Shown here: positions 16,450-25,134 of the stretch, piece after piece
Layout of the letters: each line of letters begins with the position of its first letter
How positions within the stretch are numbered: the first letter of the stretch is position 1
Assembly: GCF_041435355.1 (NCBI RefSeq)
Contig: NZ_CP108442.1
Coordinates: forward strand, 5,454,501-5,518,500
Reading direction: 5' to 3'
Length of the DNA: 64,000 nucleotides
Origin: Streptomyces sp. NBC_01276
GTDB taxonomy: Bacteria > Actinomycetota > Actinomycetes > Streptomycetales > Streptomycetaceae
The notes under the pieces: model-generated
What the model saw: only the letters and a program-made list of their open reading frames with translations
The model's database searches: none
What the model was told of the DNA's origin: nothing
Made by a program: the position numbers and the translations under genes

Positions 16450-17372
16450 TGTCCTTCCGTGTCGGGCCGGTCCCTCAAGGGCGCTCCTTCGTCGCGTCGC
16501 TTCGCGATGGCCTTCGGCCACCCTTGACCGACCGTCCCGCCCCGGAATGCCAAAGACTGTCGGGAAGCCCCCAGGGAAACGGCCGGGAGGAAACCGAGGG
16601 CCTGGGGGCCAGCCAGAGACGTACGACCCCCACCCGCCTGGCCAGACCCGAGGCACGGGCCCCCTCGTTCTGATTCCGGGCCGGGTGCTGCCTGACCACC
16701 CCAAACGGCGACCAGACCGCCCGGCCATGCCTTCAGGACGGCACACGCGCCAGATCGCTACGCGCTTCTCTTGGCATAGCGTCTGCGACCCGTCTGGGGC
16801 TGGACATAGGCCGCCCAAGACGGCCGGTTGGCGGGCTCGTCGGGCGGTTGACGGCCGACATGGCTCTTACCGGACTCTGAGGACGACTTTGTCGTCCTCA
16901 GAGTCCGACAGGCAGCACCAGCGCCCCTCCAGAGCCCGTCCGGCACGCCAAAAGGCACAAATAAACCCGCGCTCGCGTGAGAGACCAAGACCCCCGGACC
17001 GTGGGCGGCTTATGTCCAGCCACAGGCGGGCGGCAGACGCTATGCCGAGTGAAGCGCGTAGCGATCCGATGCGCCTGCCGTCCTGAAGTCATTGCCGGAC
17101 GGTCTGGTCGCCGTGTCGTGTGGGCTGGCGGCACCCGGCCCGGAATCAGGGGGATGTCGGCCCGTATCTCGGGTCCGCCCAGGCGGGGAGGGGTCGCACA
17201 TCTCTGGGATGCCCGCCCCTCGAAGATCTCCCCGTGGACCGTTCTTTTGGGGGTTTCCCGGCAGTCTTTGGCATTCCGTGGCGGGACGGGCTGTCAAGGG
17301 TGGCCGAAGGCCATCGCGAAGCGACGCGACCGAAGGGAGCGCCCTTGACAGCCCGGCCCGACGCGGAAGGAC
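16450..17372. repeat. ~920-bp imperfect inverted repeat, non-coding
   Basis: The left part (16450-16887) and the reverse complement of the right part (16891-17372) can be aligned over several hundred bases with small indels. Shared blocks include GTCCTTCCG at the outer ends, TTTGGCATTCCG, CGCGTAGCGATC, GCAGACGCTATGCC and TATGTCCAGCC. The centre is a perfect 17-bp stem with a TTT loop (16871-16907). Each arm also contains its own branched structure: TCAAGGG ... CCCTTGA enclosing TGGCC-GAA-GGCCA and TCGC-GAA-GCGA hairpins. No frame in it has a ribosome binding site or plausible protein. It may be a non-autonomous mobile element, two opposed copies of a structured repeat, or a structured RNA locus. 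Confidence 0.7.
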
Positions 17373-17469
17373 GATGAGACTGACGGGAAACCCCCAAACC
17401 CTCCCCGACACGGGCCGAGTCGAGTCCCGCCGCCCCCCGACCCCGATCCCGTTCAGCCCCCCGCCCCCC

Positions 17470-17841
17470 TCACCCCCTCCGGGACAGGGCCTCGTGGACG
17501 GCGTCGTCGGAGCGGGCGATCAGGGCCGTGCCGTCCTCGGCGGTGATGATCGGGCGCTGGATGAGCTTCGGGTGGGCCGCCAGGTGGGTGATCCAGGCCT
17601 GCCGGGCCGGTTCCGTCGCCTCGCGCGGCAGGTCCCGTACGCCGGTCTCCTTCGCGAGGGGGTCGGAGGTGCGCGTGATGTCCCACGGCTCCAGGCCCAG
17701 GCGTCCCAGCACCTCGCGGATCTCGGCCTCGGACGGCACGTCCTCCAGGTACCGGCGCACGGTGTACTCGGCGCCCTCCGCGTCCAGCAGGGTCAGTGCG
17801 CTACGGCACTTCGAGCAGGCGGGATTGATCCAGATCTCCAT
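17470..17841 (-). CDS. ArsC/Spx-family thioredoxin-fold protein
   Basis: 123 residues from ATG 17841. MEIWINPACSKCRSALTLLD has the N-terminal strand and CxxC-like Cys pair of the ArsC family, and RYLEDVPSEAEIREVLGRLG and HPKLIQRPIITAEDGTALIA the later family segments, including the RP-I-I step with the cis-Pro. Classical ArsC reduces arsenate with glutathione/glutaredoxin; Spx-like members regulate RNA polymerase. With two Cys in the active site this could be a glutaredoxin-dependent arsenate reductase-like enzyme, but no ars genes lie nearby, so the role is open. Confidence 0.82.
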   Translation of the reverse strand: MEIWINPACSKCRSALTLLDAEGAEYTVRRYLEDVPSEAEIREVLGRLGLEPWDITRTSDPLAKETGVRDLPREATEPARQAWITHLAAHPKLIQRPIITAEDGTALIARSDDAVHEALSRRG

Positions 17842-17948
17842 GCGCACCAGGGTAGTCAGACTCCGTCTGGCCAGGGGCTTTTGTCAGTGCCCCCCGGTAA
17901 AATCGAGGGAGCACGACAGGAAGCCAACTACTGTTTGGGAGGCTGTAG

Positions 17949-18203
17949 ATGGCCGCTGCCGCGATCATTGTGATGCCCAAGAAGAAGCCGCTGCCGGCGG
18001 GCCTGCCCCGCGAGTGGTACGAGAGCCACAACCGCCGCCTGAAGGCGATGCGGCTGGCGATTTCCCTGCTCGACACGGGGACGTACGACGCCAAGCGCGC
18101 CACCAACCGCAAGATACGGACGATGGCGGTGCGGGTGGGTATCCACCGGCCGTCCAACCTCACCTGCAGGATGGTCCGGGCCTTCATCACCGCCCACAGC
18201 TGA
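17949..18203 (+). CDS. Small basic conserved protein
   Basis: 84 residues with a clear ribosome binding site (GGGAGG eight bases before the ATG). Strongly basic and rich in Arg/Lys: MPKKKPLPAGLPREWYESHN, then RRLKAMRLAISLLDTGTYDA and RKIRTMAVRVGIHRPSN. The spacing suggests two or three helices able to bind nucleic acid. I do not recognise a named family. A strong bidirectional terminator follows, so it is an independent transcription unit, and its promoter faces the ArsC-like gene divergently. Confidence 0.72.
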   Translation: MAAAAIIVMPKKKPLPAGLPREWYESHNRRLKAMRLAISLLDTGTYDAKRATNRKIRTMAVRVGIHRPSNLTCRMVRAFITAHS

Positions 18204-18227
18204 CGCGCTCACACGCTGACGTGACGG

Positions 18228-18270
18228 CCGGCCGGCCCGCCGGGGCTCTCCGCCCCGGCGGCCCGGCCGG
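18228..18270. terminator. Bidirectional hairpin terminator
   Basis: A 19-bp stem with one mismatch (CCGGCCGGCCCGCCGGGGC against its complement) and a loop of five bases separates the small basic protein gene from the convergent SNase-like gene. Confidence 0.8.
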
Positions 18271-18275
18271 ACCGC

Positions 18276-19163
18276 TCACTTCTCGTCGAAGGTGATGTCT
18301 TCGACCGGGTGGGTCATCTTCACGGTCTGCAGGGTCGTGTCGACCTCGACGATGCGGTGCAGACCGGTGAGCGGCTCCGGCTGTCCCTGGAGGTAGAACC
18401 GGTCCGCGGCCCCGGCGAGGAAGGCGCGGAAGCAGCCGAGGGCGGGGGCCGCCGGGTTGAGGTCCAGGTAGTCCTTCAGCCGGCGGAACAGCTTCGGGAG
18501 GATCACCGCCCCGGCGTCGGCCGTGAGGGAGGACATCCCGGTGACCTCGGCCCCGTCGGTCGTCCGGTCCCGCTCCCACACGCCCTTCTTGGGGGTGGAG
18601 CTCCTCGCCGCCTGCGCCGCGAGGGTGAGGGAGGCGCGCAGGTGGTCGGGGAAGCCGGTGTAGAAGGTCGGGTAGGCCAGGCCGAGGCTGACCAGGTGGT
18701 GGTTGGCGGTGTTCCTCAGCTGCCTGTCGTCGACCTCGATCTCGTAGCCGTTGAAGACGGGCGGGGTCCTGCGGCCGACCAGGGCCACGCACCGGCCGAA
18801 GACGTCGGCTCCGCCGGTGAGGATGTAGCCGGGCACGGTCTCGGGGGTGGTGCTGGTGATGGTTTCCCGGTCGTCGCGCACGAACTGGGTGAAGCCGAGC
18901 CAGGTCAGCAGCTCGTTCGCGGCGCTGTGGGCCAGGTCCAGGGGCTGGTGCTGCACCCCGGAGTCGTCGTCGCCGTAGTGGGTCTCCAGCGCGTCGATGG
19001 CCTCCAGCCGGATGGAGGCGCGGCCGTCGGCCTTGGGCAGGACCTGGTGGTCCCCCGGTACGCGCTTCCAGTCGGTCACGTCGTCCGGGGTGAAGGTGAT
19101 CGTGTCGCCGTCCGGCTTGGAGCCCGTGGCGCGGAAGGTTCCTCTGATGAGCAGCATGGACAT
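18276..19163 (-). CDS. SNase-like (thermonuclease-fold) protein, tentative
   Basis: 295 residues from ATG 19163, with GGGAGT five bases in front. The N-terminal part reads like the staphylococcal nuclease fold: a substrate-facing strand GDTITFTPDDV and SIRLEAIDALETHYG, comparable to the family's R-L-x-G-I-D-A-P-E metal/phosphate site, but with Leu for Pro and a long helical insertion (QPLDLAHSAANELLTWLGF) in the middle. The C-terminal 150 residues (LGLAYPTFYTGFPDHLRASL, LFRRLKDYLDLNP) are not covered by that domain. No signal peptide is evident. It may be a cytoplasmic nuclease or only share the fold. Confidence 0.55.
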   Translation of the reverse strand: MSMLLIRGTFRATGSKPDGDTITFTPDDVTDWKRVPGDHQVLPKADGRASIRLEAIDALETHYGDDDSGVQHQPLDLAHSAANELLTWLGFTQFVRDDRETITSTTPETVPGYILTGGADVFGRCVALVGRRTPPVFNGYEIEVDDRQLRNTANHHLVSLGLAYPTFYTGFPDHLRASLTLAAQAARSSTPKKGVWERDRTTDGAEVTGMSSLTADAGAVILPKLFRRLKDYLDLNPAAPALGCFRAFLAGAADRFYLQGQPEPLTGLHRIVEVDTTLQTVKMTHPVEDITFDEK

Positions 19164-19244
19164 GGCGACTCCCACGAACGTCGGTCGGGACGATGTCGCT
19201 ACCGAGCGTGGTCACCGACTACGCACAGTGCATGTCCGGTGAAT

Positions 19245-20351
19245 CTAGGGACCCGGCGGACCACCGGGCAACCGCCTTTCGGGCGACAGCATCAGCAGGG
19301 CCACGTCGTCGCCCGGGCCGCCCCGGGTGAAGGCCTCCAGGTCCTGCCACACCGCCGGGACCAGGCCCGCGGGGTCGGCGGACAGCGCCGGCAGGCGGGT
19401 GGCCAGCGGGTAGAAGAACCCGGCCGCGTCGCGGGCCTCGGTGACCCCGTCCGTGTGGGCGAGGAGCCGGTCGCCGGGCAGCAGGGGGAGTTCGGTCACC
19501 GGTGGGAGGGTGGTCCCGGCCAGTCCCAGGCCCAGCGGAGGTCCTGGTTCCGCCTTCACCTCCGAGACCTCGAAGTCCCGGAGGAGCAGGACCGGGGGAT
19601 GCCCGCACGACACGATGCGCACGAGGTCCAGGCCGGGCGGGAACTCCAGCAGCACCGCCGTGGCGAACAGCTCCGGGTGCGGAGTGGAGTCCGCCGCGGC
19701 GTCCTCGGTCAGCCGCCGGTCCAGCCGGGCCGCGACCCCGGTCAGCTCCGGATCGTCCAGTACCGCCTCCCGGAAGGCGCCGAGCAGGGCGACGACCGTC
19801 CCGACCGCCGTCAGCCCGTGCCCCTGCACGTCGGCCACCACCGCCCGCACCCCGTACGGTCCGGCCCGTACGTCGTACAGGTCGCCGCCGACCAGCGTGC
19901 CGCGCTGGGCCGCCCGGTAGAGCGCGGCGCAGCGCACCGTGCCCACCTGCTCCGGAACCGGCGGCAGCACCGCCATCTGGGCGGCCTCGGCGACCGTGCG
20001 GACGCTCACCAGCTGGGCGTCCCGGCGCCGCCGCACCAGGGCGATGACCACGCTGAGCAGCCCCACGGTGGCCACGGTCGCCAGGTCCGAGCCGTGGGCG
20101 TGCCCGACGCCGAGCGCGGGTACCCCGAGGAGCACCAGCACCACGACGGCGAAGGCGGCGGTGCCGCCGGCCCCGTAGGAGAAGGCGGCCACGGCGGGCA
20201 GGGCGGCCAGGAAGTAGCCCAGTTCGGCCGTCCCGGGCGTCAGCCACTGGATGAAGCAGAGCACCACCAGCGCCACCGCGGGCGCGAGCCGGGCCCAGCG
20301 CGGTGGCGGTGCTCCGTGCAGGCTGCCCAGGTCCTCCCGTCCGCGTCTCAC
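19245..20351 (-). CDS. PP2C-type (SpoIIE) membrane protein phosphatase
   Basis: About 368 residues from a GTG at 20351. Residues 20-105 make three to four membrane helices (LAPAVALVVLCFIQWL and so on). From about 135 the SpoIIE/PP2C domain follows with GGDLYDVRAGPYGVRAVVAD, the metal-binding G-D and D residues, VADVQGHGLTAVG, VSCGHPPVLLLRD and LLAHTDGVTEARD. Such RsbU-like phosphatases typically act on anti-sigma-factor antagonists, so a role in a sigma-B-like stress or development pathway is likely. No antagonist or kinase gene is adjacent. Divergent from the VIT-family gene. Confidence 0.88.
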   Translation of the reverse strand: MRRGREDLGSLHGAPPPRWARLAPAVALVVLCFIQWLTPGTAELGYFLAALPAVAAFSYGAGGTAAFAVVVLVLLGVPALGVGHAHGSDLATVATVGLLSVVIALVRRRRDAQLVSVRTVAEAAQMAVLPPVPEQVGTVRCAALYRAAQRGTLVGGDLYDVRAGPYGVRAVVADVQGHGLTAVGTVVALLGAFREAVLDDPELTGVAARLDRRLTEDAAADSTPHPELFATAVLLEFPPGLDLVRIVSCGHPPVLLLRDFEVSEVKAEPGPPLGLGLAGTTLPPVTELPLLPGDRLLAHTDGVTEARDAAGFFYPLATRLPALSADPAGLVPAVWQDLEAFTRGGPGDDVALLMLSPERRLPGGPPGP

Positions 20352-20427
20352 CCCTCCACCCTGGTACCGGTGCCGGGAGGGCGCACGCCGGGTGGTCCCG
20401 GCGGGCGCGGGCCGCGACAGTGGTCCC

Positions 20428-21117
20428 GTGACGGATACGCAGAGCGCCGCCATCAGTACCCGGCTGAACTGGCTGCGGGCCGGGGTGCTGGGCGCCAACG
20501 ACGGGATCATCTCGACGGCCGGCCTGGTCGTGGGCGTGGCCGGCGCGACCACCTCGCGCACGGAGATCCTGACGGCGGGGGTGGCGGGCCTGCTGGCCGG
20601 GGCGCTGTCGATGGCGGCGGGGGAGTACGTGTCGGTGAGCTCGCAGCGGGACTCCGAGCGGGCGGCGCTGGAGGTGGAGCGGCGCGAACTGGCCGAGGAG
20701 CCGGAGGCGGAGCTCGACGAACTCACCGGGATGCTGATGGACCGGGGCCTGGACCACGCGGTGGCCCGGGAGGCGGCGGAGCAGCTGACGGAGCGGGACG
20801 CGCTGCGGGCGCACGCGCGGGTGGAGCTCGGCATCGAGCCGGACGAGCTGGCGAACCCGTGGCACGCGGCGTTCGCGAGCCTGGTGGCCTTCACGGTGGG
20901 GGCGGTGCTGCCGCTGCTGGCGATCGTCCTGCCGGGGCCGTCCGGGCGGGTGCCGGTCACGGTGACGGCCGTGCTGGCCGCGCTCACCCTGTGCGGGGTG
21001 GTCAGCGCCCGGCTGGGCGGGGCCCCGGTCCCGCGGGCGGTCCTGCGCAACGTCCTGGGCGGCGCGCTCGCCATGGCCGTCACCTACGCGGTGGGCACCT
21101 GGCTCGGCACCACCTGA
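20428..21117 (+). CDS. VIT1/CCC1-family transporter
   Basis: 229 residues from a GTG. NWLRAGVLGANDGIISTAGL and the second half of helix 1 are diagnostic for the VIT1/CCC1/Nodulin-21 family, which moves Fe2+ or Mn2+ out of the cytosol. AGALSMAAGEYVSVSSQRDSE is the family helix 2 with its Met/Glu metal-binding residues, followed by the acidic cytosolic domain (EVERRELAEEPEAELDEL) and three further helices (the last YAVGTWLGTT). A role in manganese or iron detoxification is inferred from family. The gene stands alone. Confidence 0.9.
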   Translation: MTDTQSAAISTRLNWLRAGVLGANDGIISTAGLVVGVAGATTSRTEILTAGVAGLLAGALSMAAGEYVSVSSQRDSERAALEVERRELAEEPEAELDELTGMLMDRGLDHAVAREAAEQLTERDALRAHARVELGIEPDELANPWHAAFASLVAFTVGAVLPLLAIVLPGPSGRVPVTVTAVLAALTLCGVVSARLGGAPVPRAVLRNVLGGALAMAVTYAVGTWLGTT

Positions 21118-21160
21118 TCCCACCGGACCCCGGCGCCGACCCAGGCCGTCCCGCAGCCCA

Positions 21161-21223
21161 GGCCAGGGCAACGGCCGTCCCCGGCCCCGCCGTGGCGGAG
21201 AACCGCCCGGCCAGGGCAACGGC
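21161..21223 (+). repeat. 15-bp direct repeat in front of the epimerase gene
   Basis: GGCCAGGGCAACGGC occurs at 21161 and 21209, 48 bases apart start to start; the second copy ends 12 bases before the ATG of the next gene. It could be an operator pair or a by-product of local duplication. Confidence 0.5.
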
Positions 21224-21234
21224 ACACTGGCAGC

Positions 21235-22125
21235 ATGCGTATCGCCCTCACCGGATCCTCCGGACTCATCGGCAAGGCCCTCGTGCGCTCCCTCCACGCC
21301 GACGGCCACGACACCGTCCGCTTCGTGCGCCGCGCGCCCGCCGCCCCCGGTGAGGCGCGCTGGGACCCTCGCGCCGGATACGTCGACCCCGCCGGTCTCG
21401 AAGGCGCCGACGCCGTCGTGCACCTGGCCGGGGCCGGGGTCGGGGACCACCGCTGGACGGCCGCGTACAAGAAGGAGATCCGCGACAGCCGGGTCCTCGG
21501 TACGGCCGCGATCGCCCGGGCGGTGGCCGCCCTCGGCAGCCCGCCACCGGTCCTGGTCTGCGGTTCCGCCATCGGCTACTACGGCGACACCGGCGACCGC
21601 CCCGTCGACGAGACCGCCCCCGCCGGGACCGGCTTCCTGCCCTCGGTCTGCGTGGACTGGGAGGCCGCCGCCGCCCCCGCCCGCGCCGCCGGGATCCGGA
21701 CCGTGTTCGCCCGCACCGGGCTGGTGGTCGCGGCCGACGGCGGGGCCTGGGGCAAGTTGTTCCCCGTCTTCCGCGCGGGCATCGGCGGCCGGCTCGGCAA
21801 CGGCCGCCAGTACTGGTCGTACATCTCCCTGGACGACGAGATCGCCGCGCTGCGGCACATCATCGACACCCCTGCCCTCACCGGCCCCGTGAACCTCACC
21901 GCTCCCCACCCCCTGACCAACCGTGAGGTCACCGCCGTGATGGGCCGCGTGCTGCACCGCCCCACGGTGTGCGCCGTGCCCGCCCCCGTGATGCGTCTGG
22001 CGCTCGGGGAGTTCGCCGGGGACGTGCTGGGCAGTCAGCGCGTGCTGCCCGCACGCCTGTTGGAGTCGGGCTTCGCCTTCCGGCACCCGGGGATCGAGGA
22101 GTCGATCAGGGCAGCGCTGGCGTAG
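21235..22125 (+). CDS. TIGR01777-family NAD-dependent epimerase (YfcH-like)
   Basis: 296 residues. MRIALTGSSGLIGKALVRSL is the NAD-binding start of this SDR-extended subfamily; VVHLAGAGVGDHRWTAAYKK, IGYYGDTGDRP and VNLTAPHPLTNREVTAVMGR are all characteristic. The YfcH/TIGR01777 group resembles nucleotide-sugar epimerases but has no settled substrate; in many actinobacteria it sits near lipoate genes, as it does here (lipB lies 3.5 kb away). It ends before a FAD-dependent oxidoreductase gene on the same strand (154 bases apart). Confidence 0.88.
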   Translation: MRIALTGSSGLIGKALVRSLHADGHDTVRFVRRAPAAPGEARWDPRAGYVDPAGLEGADAVVHLAGAGVGDHRWTAAYKKEIRDSRVLGTAAIARAVAALGSPPPVLVCGSAIGYYGDTGDRPVDETAPAGTGFLPSVCVDWEAAAAPARAAGIRTVFARTGLVVAADGGAWGKLFPVFRAGIGGRLGNGRQYWSYISLDDEIAALRHIIDTPALTGPVNLTAPHPLTNREVTAVMGRVLHRPTVCAVPAPVMRLALGEFAGDVLGSQRVLPARLLESGFAFRHPGIEESIRAALA

Positions 22126-22279
22126 GCGCACCGCACGACCATGTGCGACCGTTCGTGACCCGGATGCGACCGTCGTGCGACCGGAATTGTGCGCAATAGC
22201 CCACCGGACTGGGGTTCTCCTGGAGCCCGTTGGGGGAAGGAGGACCCCACACAGCCGCGCCGACCTCGGGGAGGGGCAC

Positions 22280-23566
22280 GTGCTCAGCAGCGCACACCAC
22301 GTCGCACACCACGCCGCACACCATGCGGACGTCGTCATCGTAGGAGCCGGAGTCTCAGGACTCGCGGCCGCACACCACCTGATCGCGGCGGGGGTCACGG
22401 TCAGCGTCCTGGAGAGCGCCGACGACCCCGGCGGCCGGATGGCCACCGCCTCGGCCGACGGCTTCCGGCTCGACCGGGTCGGCCAGCTCCTCAGCACCTC
22501 GTACACCGAACCGGCCCGCACCCCCGGCCTGGAGGGGCTCGTCCTGCGCCCCTTCGCCCCCGGGGTCCTGGTGCACGGCGCCGACGGCCGGCAGCAGCGG
22601 GCCGCCGCCCTGACCCCGGCCCGCGCACTGGCCAGCGGCTCTCTCGACCAGGCCCGGCTCAGCGCCGCCCTCGGCCGGCTCGCGGCACTGCCCGTGGACC
22701 GGCTGCTCGCCCGGCCCGAGCGCACCGCGCTGGCCGCCCTCGGCTCCCGCGGCCTGCCCCCGCGCACCGTGAACGGAGTCCTGCGGCCCCTGCTCGCCGC
22801 GCTGCTGCGCGACCCGGCGCTCACCACCTCCAGCCGCGTCGCCGACCTGGCCCTGCGCACCTTCGCCCGCGGCCGGCTCGCCGTCCCGGAGGGCGGCGCC
22901 GCCGCCCTGCCCGACCTGCTGGCGGCCGGCCTGCCGCCCGGCACCGTACGCACGGGGGTCCGCGTGCGGTCGGTGGCGACCAACCTCGTCACCACCGAGG
23001 ACCACGGCGACTTCGGCTGCCGGTCCGTCCTCCTCGCCACCGGCGCGCGGGCCGCGGCCGACCTGCTGCCCGGACTGCGGGTGCCTGCCTTCCACGAGGT
23101 CACCGTCATCCACCACGCGACCCCCGCCCCGCTGCCCTGGGACGGCTCGCTGCTCCTGGACGCCGACCCCAAGTGGCCCCTCGCGCACACCACCGTGATG
23201 AGCGCGGTCGACCCCGGCCGGGCACCGGCCGGCCGGAGCCTGGTCACCACCACGGTGCACGGCCCGCCGCCGCCCGCCCGGACGGTCGCCTCGCGCCTGG
23301 CCCGGCTCTACGACACCTCGACCCGGGACTGGGAGCTCCTGGCCGTCCACCACACCCCGGAGGCCGTCCCCGCCATGCCCCCGCCGTACGACCCGCGGCG
23401 CCCGGTCCGGGTGCTGGCCGGCCTCTACGTGTGCGGGGACCACCGCGACTCCAACACCGTCGACGGCGCCCTGCACTCCGCCCGGCGCGCCGCCACCGCC
23501 CTGCTCCGCGACTTCGGCATCCCGCTCCCGGTCCGCCCCGAACCGGCGGTGCCGGCGGCGGCCTGA
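22280..23566 (+). CDS. FAD-dependent amine-oxidase-like oxidoreductase
   Basis: 428 residues from the GTG at 22280, which has GGGAGGGG just upstream; an ATG 105 bases earlier in frame lacks one. A His-rich start (AHHVAHHAAHH) precedes the dinucleotide-binding DVVIVGAGVSGLAAAHHL and the GGRM step, both typical of the flavin monoamine oxidase/phytoene desaturase superfamily. The C-terminal FAD motif LYVCGDHRDSNTVDGALHSA is well kept. Family members oxidise protoporphyrinogen, amines or carotenoids; this short variant is usually annotated as NAD(P)-binding protein. Substrate unknown. Confidence 0.87.
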   Translation: MLSSAHHVAHHAAHHADVVIVGAGVSGLAAAHHLIAAGVTVSVLESADDPGGRMATASADGFRLDRVGQLLSTSYTEPARTPGLEGLVLRPFAPGVLVHGADGRQQRAAALTPARALASGSLDQARLSAALGRLAALPVDRLLARPERTALAALGSRGLPPRTVNGVLRPLLAALLRDPALTTSSRVADLALRTFARGRLAVPEGGAAALPDLLAAGLPPGTVRTGVRVRSVATNLVTTEDHGDFGCRSVLLATGARAAADLLPGLRVPAFHEVTVIHHATPAPLPWDGSLLLDADPKWPLAHTTVMSAVDPGRAPAGRSLVTTTVHGPPPPARTVASRLARLYDTSTRDWELLAVHHTPEAVPAMPPPYDPRRPVRVLAGLYVCGDHRDSNTVDGALHSARRAATALLRDFGIPLPVRPEPAVPAAA

Positions 23567-23644
23567 GCGGACCGCCGGGAGGCGCCGACGGCCCCTCCCG
23601 GCGGAAGGGCCGGCGGAAGGGGACCGGTGCGACGGACACCAGCG

Positions 23645-23679
23645 GAGGCCGGCCGGGCGCCCACGGCCCGGCCGGCCTC
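23645..23679. terminator. Bidirectional hairpin terminator
   Basis: A 14-bp perfect stem (GAGGCCGGCCGGGC) with a seven-base loop, between the convergent oxidoreductase and HTH/TPR-regulator genes. Confidence 0.8.
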
Positions 23680-23694
23680 AACCCCCGCGGGGGT

Positions 23695-25134
23695 TCAGGA
23701 CATCGCCGCCACCCGGTCCCGGTAGTTCCGCACCGCCGAGGCGTCCCGGTACGGCTCCAGCCGCCGTTCGAAGTCCCGTACGTACTCCACCGCGCGCGCC
23801 GACCGCATCTCGCCGGCCTGCTGCGCCGCCTCCGCCCCCAGCGCGCACGCCTGGTCCAGCTCGCCCAGCCCCAGCCGCGCCGTGGCCAGCACCACCCGGC
23901 AGAACAGCCGTGAGCGAGCGAACCCGGGCGCCCGCAGCTGGAGCGAGCGCTCCGCGTGCTGCGCCGCGGCGCGGTACTGCTGGAGGTCCCGGTGACAGTG
24001 CCCGAACTCGTCCGCGAGCTGCGCCTCGTCGAAGGCCCGCGCCCAGTGCGGCACGTCGTCGCCGGGCCGCCCCGCGCCCAGCGCCCGCTCGGCCCGCACC
24101 AGGGAGGCCGTGGCCGCCCGCACCTCGCCGAGGACGGCGTGCCCGCGCGCCTCGGCCGCGTGCAGCAGGGCCTGGACGACCGGGGGCGGGCCCGATCCCA
24201 CGCCCTGCTGGGCGACCCTGGCCAGCTGCACCGCCTCCCGGCCGTGCCCGAGGTAGACGGCCTGCCGGCTCATCGTCACCAGCACGTAGGCCCCGTACGG
24301 CCGGTCCCCGGCGGCCTGGGCCAGCCGCAGCGCCTGCACGAAGTAGCGCTGGGCCAGTCCGTGCGCGGCGATGTCGTACGAGGTCCAGCCCGCGAGCCGG
24401 GTCAGGTCGGCGGCGGCCGCGAACAGCCGACGCCCGGTGGTCTCGCCGTAGGTGCCGCGCAGCATCGGCTCGGCCTCGTGCTCCAGGTAGCGCACGAGGG
24501 CCTGCCGGGCGTGGCCGCCGCCGTAGGCGTGGTCCAGGGTCCGGAACAGTTCGCTCACCGACCGCAGCGCGGCGATGTCCCCGCCGGTCACGCGCTGGCC
24601 GGGGCCGCGGTCGATCTGCCGCTGGCGGGGGACGGAGGGGCGGCCCTGGGCCGGGACGCGGCTCGCCGCGGGGTCCACGCCGCGCCCCACCCGTTCGTCG
24701 GCGCGGCCGATGAGCCAGTCGCGGCTGGGCACCACGAGTCCGGCCGGGGTGAAGGCGATCTTGCGGAGCTCGGCGTGCGAGCCGGAGTCCTTGCGCCAGA
24801 GCCCGCTCGCGATGTCCACGGCCTCCTCGGGGGTGGCCGCGAACTCCAGTCCCGCGTACACGGGCGCGCAGGCGTCCAGTCCGAGGTCCTGCGCGGACAG
24901 CCGGCGGCCCAGGCGCCGGGTGAAGACCTCGGCGATGAGCGCCGGGGTGGTGCCGCGGGGCTGCTGGCCGCGCAGCCAGCGGGTCACGGACGTCTTGTCG
25001 TAGCGAAGGTCCAGACCGTGTTCCAGGCCCAGCTGGTCGACGCGGCGGGCGAGCCCGGCGTTGGAGAACCCGGCTTCCGCGATCAGCGCCGCGAGCTGCC
25101 GGTTGGGGACGCGCTGGGCAGGTCGTTCCGTCAT
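23695..25134 (-). CDS. HTH and tetratricopeptide-like transcriptional regulator
   Basis: 479 residues from the ATG at 25134. The first 90 residues form a cro-like DNA-binding domain of a streptomycete type: NRQLAALIAEAGFSNAGLAR and DKTSVTRWLRGQQPRGTTPA, then LGRRLSAQDLGL. From about residue 170 on, the chain is made of helical repeats with TPR character (for instance AYGGGHARQALVRYLE, AALRLAQAAG-type, QALLHAAEARGHAVLGEV). The layout is that of the NsdA-like regulators that influence development and antibiotic production in Streptomyces, but assignment to a named member is not possible here. No HTH partner gene adjoins it. Confidence 0.75.
   Translation of the reverse strand: MTERPAQRVPNRQLAALIAEAGFSNAGLARRVDQLGLEHGLDLRYDKTSVTRWLRGQQPRGTTPALIAEVFTRRLGRRLSAQDLGLDACAPVYAGLEFAATPEEAVDIASGLWRKDSGSHAELRKIAFTPAGLVVPSRDWLIGRADERVGRGVDPAASRVPAQGRPSVPRQRQIDRGPGQRVTGGDIAALRSVSELFRTLDHAYGGGHARQALVRYLEHEAEPMLRGTYGETTGRRLFAAAADLTRLAGWTSYDIAAHGLAQRYFVQALRLAQAAGDRPYGAYVLVTMSRQAVYLGHGREAVQLARVAQQGVGSGPPPVVQALLHAAEARGHAVLGEVRAATASLVRAERALGAGRPGDDVPHWARAFDEAQLADEFGHCHRDLQQYRAAAQHAERSLQLRAPGFARSRLFCRVVLATARLGLGELDQACALGAEAAQQAGEMRSARAVEYVRDFERRLEPYRDASAVRNYRDRVAAMS

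Noticed and set aside
16246..17469. Protein-coding gene inside the palindromic region
   Set aside because: Several frames of 70-340 codons are open, but none has a ribosome binding site, domain or streptomycete third-position GC bias, and the strand symmetry explains the paired frames.
18309..21353. Open frame of about 1000 codons on the plus strand
   Set aside because: Runs across the 3' to 5' direction of two clear minus-strand genes and through a plus-strand gene in a different frame; no recognisable domain.
19219..23253. Open frame of 1344 codons on the minus strand
   Set aside because: Spans several well-supported genes on both strands and reads as Gly/Arg/Ala repeats; a product of base composition.
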